From positions 1,144,001 to 1,208,000 of the forward strand of contig NZ_QYUK01000011.1 of NCBI RefSeq assembly GCF_003590945.1: a stretch of 64,000 nt of DNA, written 5' to 3'. The position numbers were made by a program, and so were the translations under genes. The notes beneath the pieces are model-generated. The model ran no database searches and was not told the origin of the DNA. It worked only from the letters and a program-made list of their open reading frames with translations. Positions 9,180-17,611 of this stretch are shown here, one piece after another. Source of the stretch: Oleomonas cavernae. GTDB taxonomy: Bacteria > Pseudomonadota > Alphaproteobacteria > Zavarziniales > Zavarziniaceae. The number at the start of each line of letters is the position of its first letter. Within the stretch, counting starts at the first letter, position 1.

Positions 9180-9631
9180 TGTTCTGCCTTGCTGTCAAAT
9201 TCAAAAGAAAATGGAAGCAAATCGCCAGAGGTGACCTCGTGGCAGCAAAGGTCAGTACCAAAAAACTGCACACGAACATTTTTGCCAAACTCAAGAATGC
9301 GCTGGCGGCAACCACCACAGGGCGTGCAAGGCACATGCTGTGCATCTCCCGCCTCTGCGTAGACGGCCACATCTACAAGCACAAGGTTGCCGCCCTCAGC
9401 AACACGCGCTGCGGCGATGGCGCCAGCTTCAGCGCAGGTCCCTAGTGGATAAGCGATATTCTCCACATTAGTCCCTGTATATATCTTACCTGAAGCTGCC
9501 CGGACCGCAGCCCCCACGCGAAACCTTGAGTAGGGTGCATACGAATTCTTGCATGCGCGTTTTGCGCAGTCAAACAATTCAGAATCGACCGTGGGTGTTG
9601 ATATTCCAGTTTTCTTCGGTTTTGTGGGCAC
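9176..9631 (-). CDS. Cytidine deaminase family protein
   Basis: A 151-residue zinc-dependent nucleoside deaminase of the cytidine deaminase fold. Zinc ligands and acid are in place: Cys67-Ala-Glu69 (TCAEAGAI) and Cys105-Gly-Gly-Cys108 (TPCGGCRQ). The substrate-binding strand FRVGAAV and NVENIAYPLGTCAE are also present. I chose the GTG at 9631 because AGGAGGG stands 6 bases before it and the length then fits the family; an upstream ATG at 9736 would add a low-complexity Arg/Ser/Pro leader encoded by a tandem repeat. Housekeeping Cdd acts in pyrimidine salvage, but this copy is AT-rich and coupled to a membrane protein, so a role in a defence or signalling module is possible. Confidence 0.85.
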   Translation of the reverse strand: MPTKPKKTGISTPTVDSELFDCAKRACKNSYAPYSRFRVGAAVRAASGKIYTGTNVENIAYPLGTCAEAGAIAAARVAEGGNLVLVDVAVYAEAGDAQHVPCTPCGGCRQRILEFGKNVRVQFFGTDLCCHEVTSGDLLPFSFEFDSKAEQ

Positions 9632-9670
9632 TGTTGTCCCTCCTCTGAAACGGATCGACATCATCGAGTA

Positions 9671-9703
9671 GCTTCGAGGGCTTCGAGGGCTTCGAGGGCT
9701 TCG
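9671..9703. repeat. Tandem 9-bp repeat, about 3.7 copies
   Basis: Units of GCTTCGAGG begin at 9671, 9680, 9689 and (partial) 9698. The repeat lies just upstream of the deaminase gene, near its promoter. Copy number could vary by slippage. Confidence 0.85.
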
Positions 9704-9746
9704 CCAGTATCGCCATCTCGTCAGCTTACGTGGCACACAAATCTCC

Positions 9747-9773
9747 GCTCTCTCCGCTTTCAGCGGAGAGAGC
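9747..9773 (-). terminator. Hairpin downstream of icd, candidate terminator
   Basis: A perfect 12-base stem (9747-9758 with 9762-9773, loop of three) begins 12 bases after the icd stop on the minus strand. The following bases (GGAGATTTG) give only a weak T-run, so termination may be partial. It separates icd from the AT-rich cassette transcribed in the same direction. Confidence 0.6.
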
Positions 9774-9784
9774 TACTGTCAGCG

Positions 9785-10999
9785 TTACGCCAGCTTCGTC
9801 TGCAGGTTGACGTCGAGCGTATCCAGGAACGCCTCGGTGGTCAGCCAGGGCTGGTCCTTGGAGATCAGGATCGCGAGATCCTTGGTCATCTTGCCCGACT
9901 CGACGGTCTCGACGCAGACCTCTTCCAGGGCCTGGGAGAAGCGGGCGAGGTCGGCGTTGTCGTCCAGCTTGGCGCGGTGTTTCAGGCCACCGGTCCAGGC
10001 GAAGATCGAGGCGATCGGGTTGGTCGAGGTCGCCTTGCCCTTCTGGTGCTCGCGGTAGTGGCGGGTGACCGTGCCGTGGGCCGCTTCCGCTTCCACGATC
10101 TGGCCGTCCGGCGTCATCAGGACCGAGGTCATCAGGCCCAGCGAGCCGAAGCCCTGGGCGACCGTGTCGGACTGCACGTCGCCGTCGTAGTTCTTGCAGG
10201 CCCAGACATAGCCGCCTTCCCACTTCAACGCCGAGGCCACCATGTCGTCGATCAGGCGATGCTCGTAGACGATGCCGGCGGCGTCGAACTGCGCCTTGAA
10301 TTCGGCGTCGAAGATCTCCTGGAAGATATCCTTGAAGCGGCCGTCATAGGCCTTGAGGATGGTGTTCTTGGTCGACAGGTACACCGGCCACTTGCGCAGC
10401 AGGCCGTAGTTGAGCGAGGCGCGGGCGAAGTCCCTGATCGAGTCGTCGAGGTTGTACATCGCCATGGTGACGCCGCTGCCGGGGAAATCGAACACGTCGT
10501 GCTCGATCACGGTGCCGTCGTCGCCCACGAACTTGATGGTCAGCTTGCCCTTGCCGGGGATCTTGAAATCGGTCGCGCGGTACTGGTCGCCGAAGGCATG
10601 GCGGCCGACCACGATCGGCTTGGTCCAGCCGGGCACCAGGCGGGGCACGTTGGTGCAGATGATCGGCTCGCGGAAGATCACGCCGCCCAGAATGTTGCGG
10701 ATCGTGCCGTTGGGCGACTTCCACATCTTCTTGAGCTTGAATTCCTCGACCCGGGCCTCGTCGGGGGTGATGGTGGCGCACTTGATGCCGACGCCGACCG
10801 CCTTGATCGCATTGGCGGAATCGACGGTCACCTGGTCGTTGGTGGCGTCGCGATGCTCGATGCCGAGGTCGAAATACTGGATGGGCAGGTCGAGGTAGGG
10901 GAGGATCAGCTTCTGCTTGATGAAGGTCCAGATGATCCTGGTCATTTCGTCGCCGTCGAGCTCGACGACCGGATTGGCGACCTTAATCTTCGCGACCAT
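9785..10999 (-). CDS. icd: NADP-dependent isocitrate dehydrogenase
   Basis: A 404-residue enzyme of the dimeric, eukaryote-like NADP-IDH subfamily, which oxidatively decarboxylates isocitrate to 2-oxoglutarate in the TCA cycle. The N-terminus [19 protein letters not shown] and the substrate loop [20 protein letters not shown] (the Ser and Asn that contact isocitrate) are intact. Later blocks [22 protein letters not shown] and [15 protein letters not shown] match the metal- and NADP-binding regions. Start ATG 10999 follows AAGGAACGGG; much longer in-frame extensions upstream have no support. Length is as expected for the family. It is followed by a hairpin at 9747-9773. Confidence 0.97.
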   Translation of the reverse strand: MVAKIKVANPVVELDGDEMTRIIWTFIKQKLILPYLDLPIQYFDLGIEHRDATNDQVTVDSANAIKAVGVGIKCATITPDEARVEEFKLKKMWKSPNGTIRNILGGVIFREPIICTNVPRLVPGWTKPIVVGRHAFGDQYRATDFKIPGKGKLTIKFVGDDGTVIEHDVFDFPGSGVTMAMYNLDDSIRDFARASLNYGLLRKWPVYLSTKNTILKAYDGRFKDIFQEIFDAEFKAQFDAAGIVYEHRLIDDMVASALKWEGGYVWACKNYDGDVQSDTVAQGFGSLGLMTSVLMTPDGQIVEAEAAHGTVTRHYREHQKGKATSTNPIASIFAWTGGLKHRAKLDDNADLARFSQALEEVCVETVESGKMTKDLAILISKDQPWLTTEAFLDTLDVNLQTKLA

Positions 11000-11103
11000 G
11001 CTGACCCGTTCCTTAGGTTGTGGGAGTGGATGGGCGGCACCATACACAAGCGATTGGCGGTGATCAGCCCCCCAATCGTCTAAAGTGATGCAGTGCCGCA
11101 AAA

Positions 11104-11691
11104 TTATTCCGCGACCGGCATGGGCGTGGGGCTGTGATCGATGGTGAGGCCCGCCAGCGCCGGCAGGACGGCGGCGACATCGGGCACCACGGTGTAGATG
11201 TCGCGGGTCGCAGGCCGGGCAAAGCCGGTGGCGATGACATGGTCGACCAGGGCCAGGAAGGGCTGCCAATAATCGAGGTAGTCGACCAGCACGATCGGCT
11301 TGGTGTGGAGCTGGAGCTGGGCCCAGGTGGTCATTTCCACCGTCTCGTCCAGGGTGCCCATGCCGCCCGGCAGGACGACGAAGGCTTCCGAACGTTCGAA
11401 CATCAGGCGCTTGCGCTGGTGCATGGTCTCGACCTCGATGGTCTCGGCGATGTCTTCCAGCTTGGCTTCCAGCTTGGTCAGGAAGGTGGGGATGATGCCC
11501 ACCACGCGGCCGCCGTTGTCGCGGCAGGCCCGGGCAATGGTGCCCATCAACCCCAGGGCGCCGCCGCCATAGACCAGTTCGATCCTCTCGGCGGCGAGCA
11601 GGCGGCCGAACCGGGCGGCCGCCTCGACGAAGCGGGGATCCTTGGGCGTGGAGGCACCACAGAACACACAAAGGCTTTTGACCGGTGACAT
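11104..11691 (-). CDS. LOG family phosphoribohydrolase (TIGR00730)
   Basis: A 195-residue Rossmann-like protein of the LOG family. The hallmark PGGMGTLDE (about residues 107-115) and the upstream GGGALGLMG and MHQRK are all present; together they form the nucleotide-5'-monophosphate site. In plants and in characterised bacterial members the enzyme releases free cytokinin bases from riboside monophosphates, but in bacteria it may equally act as a general nucleotide 5'-monophosphate nucleosidase. Older annotations call it lysine decarboxylase, which is wrong for this short form. It lies upstream of icd in the same direction with a 104-base gap and is divergent from the cytochrome c gene. Confidence 0.92.
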   Translation of the reverse strand: MSPVKSLCVFCGASTPKDPRFVEAAARFGRLLAAERIELVYGGGALGLMGTIARACRDNGGRVVGIIPTFLTKLEAKLEDIAETIEVETMHQRKRLMFERSEAFVVLPGGMGTLDETVEMTTWAQLQLHTKPIVLVDYLDYWQPFLALVDHVIATGFARPATRDIYTVVPDVAAVLPALAGLTIDHSPTPMPVAE

Positions 11692-11792
11692 GATTTTCTC
11701 GGATCCAGAGCGGGCCGGATGGCCCGGGGGGTATGATTGTATTATGTTTTCGCCGGGGCGCGGTAGAAACCCGAACGTTTTGGAGGATTAGC

Positions 11793-12254
11793 ATGGCTTT
11801 GCGTCAGCTTCACGGCCCGCGTTTCGCCCTCGCACTGGGCCTGGTGGCCGGCCTGGCCGGTATCGCGCTCGCGGCGACCCCCGACGAGTTGTATGAAAAG
11901 CGCGAGGCCGGCATGAAGGCAAACGGCGCTGCCTTGAAGGCGCTGGCCGCGGCGGCCAAGGCCGGCACCATCACGCCCGAGGATGTTGCCAAGGCGCAGG
12001 GCCTGGTCGATGTCGCCAATACCCTCCCCGAACTCTTCACCGAAGGCTCGATTACGCCCAAGAGCCGGGCCTTGCCAGAGATCTGGAGCAACAAGGCCGG
12101 CTGGGACGAGAAGCTGACCGCCTTCCAGGCCGCCGCCGACACCGTGCTGGCCTCGGCCAAATCCGGCGACCCCGCCGCCCTGGGTGTCGCGGTCGACAAG
12201 GCCGGCGAGGCCTGCGGCGCCTGCCACAAGATCTTCCGCGGGCCCGAGAAGTAA
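11793..12254 (+). CDS. Class II cytochrome c (c'/c556 type)
   Basis: A 153-residue periplasmic monohaem cytochrome. The signal peptide spans about residues 1-28 ([15 protein letters not shown], cut near AAATPDELY). Four-helix-bundle features follow ([18 protein letters not shown] with the Met/Lys pattern of c556), and the haem site is at the C-terminus, Cys141-Gly-Ala-Cys144-His145, as in cytochromes c' and c556. The ATG at 11793 follows TTGGAGG. The next gene, a dihaem cytochrome, begins only 126 bases downstream and is separated by a palindromic repeat, so the two may be cotranscribed. Likely an electron carrier; partner unknown. Confidence 0.92.
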   Translation: MALRQLHGPRFALALGLVAGLAGIALAATPDELYEKREAGMKANGAALKALAAAAKAGTITPEDVAKAQGLVDVANTLPELFTEGSITPKSRALPEIWSNKAGWDEKLTAFQAAADTVLASAKSGDPAALGVAVDKAGEACGACHKIFRGPEK

Positions 12255-12267
12255 GGCCCGGCCAACT

Positions 12268-12378
12268 TGCGTCCTTCGAGACGGCCCTCCGGGCCTCCTC
12301 AGGATGAGGAAAATCTTTATGGCAAAAGGACTTACCTCATCCTGAGGAGCTGCCGAAGGCGGCGTCTCGAAGGACGCA
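12268..12378. repeat. 111-bp palindromic repeat, copy 1 (REPIN-like family A)
   Basis: The outer arms TGCGTCCTTCGAGACG and CGTCTCGAAGGACGCA pair perfectly, and an inner pair CCTCAGGATGAGG / CTCATCCTGAGG lies inside. A second copy of the same length lies at 50695-50805. The right end stops 2 bases before the start codon of the dihaem cytochrome gene, and its AAGGA provides that gene's ribosome site. Confidence 0.93.
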
Positions 12379-12380
12379 CA

Positions 12381-13265
12381 ATGCTGCTCCAGCGCATCAT
12401 CCGGGCCCTGGCATTGGCCTTTATCGCCGTCGCCGGCCAGCCCGCCATCGCCGACGAAGCGCAGGTCGCCCGCGGCGCCTATCTGGTGCGGGCGGGTGGC
12501 TGCATGGCCTGCCACACGGTGCCCAAGGGCGGCCAGCCCTTTGCCGGCGGGCGGGGCATGGCGACGCCCTTCGGCACCTTCTATACCCCCAACATCACGC
12601 CCGACCCCGACACCGGCATCGGCAAGTGGTCGGACGCGGATTTCCTGCGCGCGCTGCGCGAGGGCGTCTCGCCCGCGGGCGAGCATTATTTCCCGGTCTT
12701 TCCCTACACCTCCTATACCGGCATGACCCGGGCGGACGCTCTGGCGATCAAGGCCTATCTGTTCTCGCTCGCCCCAGTCGCCGCCCCGCGCAAGGCCCAC
12801 GAGGTGGCCTTTCCCTTCTCGTGGCGCGCCTTGCAGGCGGGCTGGAAGCAGATGTTCTTCCGCCCCGGCGAGTTCAGGCCCCGGCCCGGTCAAGGGGAGC
12901 AGGTCAACCGCGGCGCCTATCTGGTGCGGGCACTGGGCCATTGCGGCGAATGCCACACCCCGCGCAGCCCCCTGGGCGGGGCCTTGATCGGCCTCAACCT
13001 AGCCGGGACGGCGGATGGCCCGGACGGCGAGAAAGTGCCCAACATCACGCCCGACCGCGACACCGGCATCGGCACCTGGTCGGCCGAGGACATCGCGGAG
13101 GTGCTGGCCAGCGGGACCATGCCCGATTTCGACAATGTCCAGGGCTCGATGGCGGAGGTGGTCGACGACGGCACCAGCCACCTGACCGACGAAGACCGTC
13201 TTGCAATTGCAACCTATCTTCTCAGCCTGCCCCCGGTAAGGCATGGTAATCCCGTCAGTAACTGA
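12381..13265 (+). CDS. Dihaem cytochrome c
   Basis: A 294-residue periplasmic cytochrome with two class I haem domains. A signal peptide (RIIRALALAFIAVAGQPAIA) ends near residue 24. Haem sites are Cys41-Met-Ala-Cys44-His45 and Cys187-Gly-Glu-Cys190-His191, and each domain has the NITPDxDTGIGxWS(D/E) motif seen in the cytochrome subunits of membrane dehydrogenases for alcohols, gluconate or aldehydes. No dehydrogenase subunit is adjacent, so the electron donor is unknown. The ATG at 12381 directly follows a palindromic repeat that supplies AAGGA. A longer in-frame reading from 12267 would translate the repeat and is unlikely. Confidence 0.92.
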   Translation: MLLQRIIRALALAFIAVAGQPAIADEAQVARGAYLVRAGGCMACHTVPKGGQPFAGGRGMATPFGTFYTPNITPDPDTGIGKWSDADFLRALREGVSPAGEHYFPVFPYTSYTGMTRADALAIKAYLFSLAPVAAPRKAHEVAFPFSWRALQAGWKQMFFRPGEFRPRPGQGEQVNRGAYLVRALGHCGECHTPRSPLGGALIGLNLAGTADGPDGEKVPNITPDRDTGIGTWSAEDIAEVLASGTMPDFDNVQGSMAEVVDDGTSHLTDEDRLAIATYLLSLPPVRHGNPVSN

Positions 13266-13307
13266 TGGGGCTTGGCGTATCGGCCCCGTCGCGGGGGACT
13301 CGAGGCC

Positions 13308-14441
13308 ATGGCGGCGGTTCTGGAACAGCAGCGGGGAAAACGTGTCGCCGTCGGCGGGGGCATCGCCCTGGCCGTCGCCCTTCTCCTGGGCCTGCTGTGG
13401 CATTTTTCGGCCGCCGACAAGGCGCCGCCCGCGCCCGGCCCGCAGGCGGCCGATGCCGGGGCGGCCCCGCCCGCGACCCGCGGCGTCGACGTGCCGCCCG
13501 CCGCCGCCGCGCCGCCCGCGGCAGCCGCCCCCCCGCCCGCGGGAGCGGCGCCCGGCGATGCCGCCGCGCCGGCCCTGGTGCCGCCCACCTTCGACGTCGC
13601 CCGCATCGCCGCCGACGGCACCGCCGTGATGGCCGGCCGGGCGCCTGCCCAGGCCCAGGTCGAGATCCGGGGCAACGGCACCCCCCTGGGCACGTCGGCC
13701 AGCGGGGCCGACGGCTCCTGGGCCATGATGATCGACAAGCCGCTGCCCGAGGGCACGCTCGAACTCTCGCTCGAAGCCAAGCTGCCCGACGGCCGCTCGG
13801 TCCGCTCCGACCAGGTGGTGCTGGTCGACGTGCCGTCGCGGGCCAAGCCGCCGGCGACGGCCGGCACGGGCGAGCCTCCCGTTGCCGTGCTCACCAACCG
13901 CGACCAGGCCGGCGCGGCCGAACCCTCGAAGATTCTCCAGGGGCCGGGCGGCACGCCGGCGAGCGCGCCGCTGCCCACCGGCAGCGCGCCCACCCTGGAC
14001 CTGGTCGAATACGGCGCCGACGGTGCCCCGATCCTGGCCGGCCGGGCCCAGCCCGGCGCCACCATCCGCATCTACCTGGGCGAGCGCCTGATCGCGCAGA
14101 CCACGGCGGGCCCCGACGGCCGATGGCGCGTAACCCCCGACGTAGCCGTCGACCCCGGCCGCTACGCCCTGCGTCTCGACGAGATCGGCGCCGACGGCAA
14201 GGTCATCGCCCGCCGCGAACTGCCCTTCGAACGGGCCACGCCGGAAGCGGTCGCCAGCGCCGGCATCGTCACCGCCCAAACAACCAGCTTCACCGTCCAG
14301 CCCGGCAACAGCCTGTGGCGCATCGCCCGCAACGAGCTGGGGACGGGGACGCGGTACATCGACCTCTACCGGGCGAACGAAGGCCAGATCAAGGACCCGG
14401 ACCTGATCTATCCGGGGCAGGTGCTGGCGTTGCCGCGGTAA
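13308..14441 (+). CDS. LysM domain protein with membrane anchor
   Basis: A 377-residue envelope protein. A single N-terminal membrane helix (about residues 14-32) is followed by a long Pro/Ala-rich linker, then two Ig-like or carboxypeptidase-regulatory-like beta domains, each with (V/I)xAGRAxP and GADGxW motifs. A C-terminal LysM domain (about residues 328-377) begins FTVQPGNSLWRIAR and ends DLIYPGQVLALP, and binds peptidoglycan. Start ATG 13308 follows GAGG; an in-frame ATG at 13272 would place a basic tail first and cannot be excluded. Members of this architecture are common in alphaproteobacteria, with no specific assigned role. It starts 42 bases after the cytochrome gene. Confidence 0.87.
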   Translation: MAAVLEQQRGKRVAVGGGIALAVALLLGLLWHFSAADKAPPAPGPQAADAGAAPPATRGVDVPPAAAAPPAAAAPPPAGAAPGDAAAPALVPPTFDVARIAADGTAVMAGRAPAQAQVEIRGNGTPLGTSASGADGSWAMMIDKPLPEGTLELSLEAKLPDGRSVRSDQVVLVDVPSRAKPPATAGTGEPPVAVLTNRDQAGAAEPSKILQGPGGTPASAPLPTGSAPTLDLVEYGADGAPILAGRAQPGATIRIYLGERLIAQTTAGPDGRWRVTPDVAVDPGRYALRLDEIGADGKVIARRELPFERATPEAVASAGIVTAQTTSFTVQPGNSLWRIARNELGTGTRYIDLYRANEGQIKDPDLIYPGQVLALPR

Positions 14442-14661
14442 AGCCTGGAGATCTTTGCGCGGAAGGCCTTCAGCTTGGCATGAGCGTTGTTCGCCCTTCC
14501 AGCCCTCCAAGTGCCTGTACGGCAGCCACCCCCCTCCAGCCCACCCGTTAAACCAAGGTATAGGCGGCGACCATCTGGCGTACAGTATCCCGCGCGGCGG
14601 TTGGCACTAGACTTGAGGCTGGGCAGCGAACAGCCGCTGCGTGCGACAATGGAGGGGCATC

Positions 14662-15168
14662 ATGTTCGATCCGACCACATTCACGGGCTTTCACACCTGG
14701 GCGAGCCTGATTGCGCTGGCCGTCGGCTTCCTGATGGTCGCGGGCCTGATCCAGCGCCGCGAGACGCCGCTGGCGACCGCCATCTTCCTGGTGAGCGCGA
14801 TCGTGACCAGCGCCACCGGCTTCGGCTTTCCCTTCACGCAGATCCTGCCGTCCCACATCGTGGGCGCGATCTCGCTGATCCTGCTGGCGGCTGCCGTCAT
14901 CGGGCGCTACGGCTTTGGCCTGGCCGGCCCGTGGCGCCGGATCTATGCCGCCTCGATGGTCGCCGCCCAGTATTTCCTGGCCTTCGTCGCCATCGCCCAG
15001 ACCTTTTCCAAGGTGCCGGCGCTCAATCCGGCGGCGCCCACGCCGATCAACCCGACCGACCCGGTCTTCGGCGCGGTGCAGGCCGTGGTGCTGGTGATCT
15101 TCGTGTGGCTGGGCCTGCGCGCGGTGCGGCGGTTCCAGCAGGGGGCGACCTTGCGGCCGGCGCTGTAA
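14662..15168 (+). CDS. Small integral membrane protein
   Basis: A 168-residue hydrophobic protein with about five membrane helices (LIALAVGFLMVAGLI, TAIFLVSAIVTSATGF, IVGAISLILLAAAVIG, ASMVAAQYFLAFVAIAQ, VFGAVQAVVLVIFVWLGL). I do not recognise a named family with certainty; conserved-looking motifs are FHTWASL and LNPAAPTPINPTDPVF between the last helices. ATG 14662 is preceded by GGAGG at a good distance. It is a single-gene unit with 220 bases of non-coding DNA before it and a convergent cupin gene after it. Confidence 0.75.
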   Translation: MFDPTTFTGFHTWASLIALAVGFLMVAGLIQRRETPLATAIFLVSAIVTSATGFGFPFTQILPSHIVGAISLILLAAAVIGRYGFGLAGPWRRIYAASMVAAQYFLAFVAIAQTFSKVPALNPAAPTPINPTDPVFGAVQAVVLVIFVWLGLRAVRRFQQGATLRPAL

Positions 15169-15211
15169 CCGCGCCGACCGCAACGGCCCCCGCCTGAGGC
15201 CTTGTTCTTCC

Positions 15212-15598
15212 TCAGGCCTTCGTCTTCTCGATCATGTGGTCGATGACGTGGCGATGCTCGTGCTGGGGGCTGAACATGATGATCTCGGCATCGGCGTCGA
15301 CCTTCACGTTGTGCCCAGGCGGCCAGTAGAACAGATCGTTCGCGCTGGCCGTCTCCTGCCTGCCGTCCGCGTCGGTGGTGGTAAGCCGGCCGCGCAAGAC
15401 GAAGCCCCAGTGCGGGCACTGGCACAGATCGCCCTCCAGCCCCTGGAACAGGGGCGTGGTATCGACGCCCGCGGCCAGCGTGAAATACTCCGCGCTGATC
15501 CGGCCGTATCCGCTCGCGTCGCCGAAATCCATGCGCTGACGGATCACGGCGCCGGGAATTTCCATCCTCACCTCCACACGGTCTTTCGCTACCAGCAT
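15212..15598 (-). CDS. Cupin domain protein
   Basis: A 128-residue single-domain cupin. The core strand block LCQCPHWGFVLRGRLTTTDADG and the later FYWPPGHNVKVDADAEIIMFSP have the spacing of the two cupin motifs, with His residues that could bind a metal. I chose ATG 15598 (MLVAKDRVEV) since upstream in-frame codons overlap the preceding acyl-CoA dehydrogenase gene. It starts 19 bases after that gene, so the two are very likely one operon. Substrate unknown; small cupins beside flavin enzymes are often accessory or sensing proteins. Confidence 0.8.
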   Translation of the reverse strand: MLVAKDRVEVRMEIPGAVIRQRMDFGDASGYGRISAEYFTLAAGVDTTPLFQGLEGDLCQCPHWGFVLRGRLTTTDADGRQETASANDLFYWPPGHNVKVDADAEIIMFSPQHEHRHVIDHMIEKTKA

Positions 15599-15617
15599 GG
15601 CCGTCTCCTCGTCTGTT

Positions 15618-16775
15618 TCAGAATATCCGGGCGACCGGCTGGCCCAGGGCCATGGCGCCGGCATAGCGGGCCTGGGGCCCGGCCTGCAACGGGTGGAAGC
15701 GGGCGCCCTGGATATCCCGGAACAGCCGCTCGAGCCCGCGGGCACGGTAGAAGCCGGCGCCACCCGCCAGTTCCAGCGCCAGGTCGACGGCCTCGATCGC
15801 ATGCTGGGCCACCAGGGTGCGGCCGATCATGACCTCGTTCACCGTATCCGCCGAGGGGGCGTTGCGCTCCACCACGCGCAGCATCCAGCCATGGGCAAGC
15901 TGGGCGGCGCGCAGGGCGGTATCCATCCGGCCCGCCAGGGCGAGCATGTCTTCCGTCGCCGGCTTCGCCTTGGCGATCTCGATCGCGACCTCGCGGGCGC
16001 GTTCCGCGACGCCTAAGTACACGGCATAGATCAGCGGGAAGGCGATGGTCGAGATGGTCTGGAACAGCGGATGCCATTCGCCGGCCTTGCGGGTCAGGGC
16101 GACGCCCGCGTCGGGCACGAAGAAATCCTCGACCACCACGTCGTTGGAGCCGGTGCCGCGCATGCCCAGCGTCCGCCAGGTGTCGAGCACCCGCACCTCG
16201 GGCGCCTTCATGGGCAGGGCGAAATGGATGACGGAGTCGCCCGCCTCGCCGCGCACCACGGCACCGGTCATCAAGAGGTCGCCGGCCGCGGCGCCGGAGG
16301 TGAAGACCTTCCGTGCCGAGACGCGGTAACCGCCCTCGACCTTGCGGGCCTCGCCCGAACCGCCGATCCAGTCCGAGCCGCCGCTGGACAGAAGGATGAT
16401 CCGCTCGCCCGCCACGCGCTTGAGCAAGGGCTCGACCGCCGCCGCCTTCTGGTGTTGCCAGCGCCAGGCCGGGATCGCCACCTGATGGGTGTGCATCGAA
16501 AAGGCCAGGGCCGTCGAACTGCAGCCGTGGGCCAGCAGGCGCAGCATTTCCGCCAGTTCGGCCACGGTGGCCCCGCCGCCGCCCAGTTCGGCCGGCACGC
16601 CGGCCTCGATCAGGCCCGCCTCCTTCAACAGGGCGTAGTTCTCGGTCACGAAAGTGTCGCCCTCGTCGATGGCGGCCGCCCGGCCTGCCAGGACCGGCAG
16701 CAATGGCTGCACCCGTTCGGCCGGGGTCGGCACCGTGGCGGCGATGATTGTTGAAACCTGTACGGCCTGGCTCAT
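15618..16775 (-). CDS. Acyl-CoA dehydrogenase family flavoprotein
   Basis: A 385-residue FAD enzyme with the three-part acyl-CoA dehydrogenase fold: N-terminal helical domain (ALLKEAGLIEAGVPAELGG), central beta domain (GMRGTGSNDVVVEDFFVP) and C-terminal helical domain. The central signature and the C-terminal region are closer to the DszC/SfnB and hydroxylase-like branch than to classical fatty-acid enzymes, because the catalytic Glu region is not obvious; a flavin monooxygenase role is therefore possible. Start ATG 16775 follows GGAGGGAGC. It forms an operon with the cupin gene and is divergent from an HxlR regulator, with a palindrome between them that suggests direct control. Confidence 0.88.
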   Translation of the reverse strand: MSQAVQVSTIIAATVPTPAERVQPLLPVLAGRAAAIDEGDTFVTENYALLKEAGLIEAGVPAELGGGGATVAELAEMLRLLAHGCSSTALAFSMHTHQVAIPAWRWQHQKAAAVEPLLKRVAGERIILLSSGGSDWIGGSGEARKVEGGYRVSARKVFTSGAAAGDLLMTGAVVRGEAGDSVIHFALPMKAPEVRVLDTWRTLGMRGTGSNDVVVEDFFVPDAGVALTRKAGEWHPLFQTISTIAFPLIYAVYLGVAERAREVAIEIAKAKPATEDMLALAGRMDTALRAAQLAHGWMLRVVERNAPSADTVNEVMIGRTLVAQHAIEAVDLALELAGGAGFYRARGLERLFRDIQGARFHPLQAGPQARYAGAMALGQPVARIF

Positions 16776-16836
16776 GTCTGCTCCCTCCATGCGTGTCATG
16801 ATCGCCGATACAATCCCCGTCGCATCGGCCGGGGTC

Positions 16837-16850
16837 CAGTTCACGAACTG
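16837..16850. promoter_or_regulatory. Palindromic operator candidate between acyl-CoA dehydrogenase and HxlR genes
   Basis: CAGTTC-AC-GAACTG is a perfect palindrome in the 142-base divergent region, extended imperfectly on both sides (CCAGT to ACTGG). Its place suggests it is the site of the adjacent HxlR-type regulator. Confidence 0.55.
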
Positions 16851-16917
16851 TACTGGCGGCGTGTTCCACCCCCGCTTTGCGCGTATGCTGTCCGCCGGCG
16901 TGGTGACGGGGGTGACG

Positions 16918-17610
16918 ATGGACGGCGAAGGCGGCTACGGCCAGTTCTGCCCGGTGGCGATGGCATCGGAAATCCTGTGCTCGCGCTGGACGGTGCTGGT
17001 GGTGCGCGAGCTTCTGTGCGGCACCACCCGATTCAACGACCTGCGGCGCGGCGTGCCGCGCATGTCGCCGACGTTGCTGTCGAAGCGGCTGAAGGAATTG
17101 GAGCGGGCGGGGGTCATCGCCGCGGTGCCCAATGCCAAGGGGGTTGCCGAATATCGCCTGACGCCGGCGGGGGAGGATTTGCGGCCCATCGTCCTGGGCA
17201 TGGGCTTCTGGGGGCAGCGATGGGTGGAATCCCAGCTTTCGCTGAAGAATCTCGATCCCTCGCTGCTGATGTGGGACATGCGCCGCAACCTCAATCCCCA
17301 GCCGTTGCCGCCCCGGCGCTGTACGATTCAGTTTCAGTACCCGGAATTGCCCCAGGCCAAGCGGAATTGGTGGCTGGTGGTCGACGACGGCAAGGTCGAC
17401 CTGTGCGGTTTCGATCCGGGTTTCGACGTCGACCTGCTGGTGACCAGTTCCTTGCGGATCATGACCGCGATCTGGATGGGGATCGCCGTCGCCCGGCGCG
17501 AGATCGAGGATGGCCGGCTGGAATTGGATGGCGATCCGGCGATCGCGGGCGCCATGCAGCGCTGGCTGGGCCTCAGCACCTTCGCCGCCGAACCGCGCCG
17601 GGTTCCATAG
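16918..17610 (+). CDS. HxlR-family winged-helix transcriptional regulator
   Basis: A 230-residue regulator. The N-terminal HxlR-type winged helix includes CPVAMASEILCSRWTVLVVRELLCGTTRFNDLRRG (split here across helices 1-3), then MSPTLLSKRLKELERAGVI as recognition helix, and the wing AEYRLTPAGEDL. The extra C-terminal region of about 110 residues, with paired beta strands (FQYPELPQ, WWLVVDDGKVDLCGFDPGFDVDL), is an SCP2-like or sterol-carrier-type effector domain often fused to HxlR domains. I chose ATG 16918 (MDGEGGYGQFC), because longer versions read through the divergent promoter. It is divergent from the acyl-CoA dehydrogenase-cupin operon, its likely target. Confidence 0.86.
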   Translation: MDGEGGYGQFCPVAMASEILCSRWTVLVVRELLCGTTRFNDLRRGVPRMSPTLLSKRLKELERAGVIAAVPNAKGVAEYRLTPAGEDLRPIVLGMGFWGQRWVESQLSLKNLDPSLLMWDMRRNLNPQPLPPRRCTIQFQYPELPQAKRNWWLVVDDGKVDLCGFDPGFDVDLLVTSSLRIMTAIWMGIAVARREIEDGRLELDGDPAIAGAMQRWLGLSTFAAEPRRVP

Positions 17611-17611
17611 G

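Noticed and set aside
11104-11691. Lysine decarboxylase
   Set aside because: The PGGMGTLDE motif and length fit LOG phosphoribohydrolases; the old decarboxylase label is not supported.
9785-11794. 669-codon frame including isocitrate dehydrogenase
   Set aside because: The first 265 codons overlap the LOG gene in another frame; icd starts at 10999.
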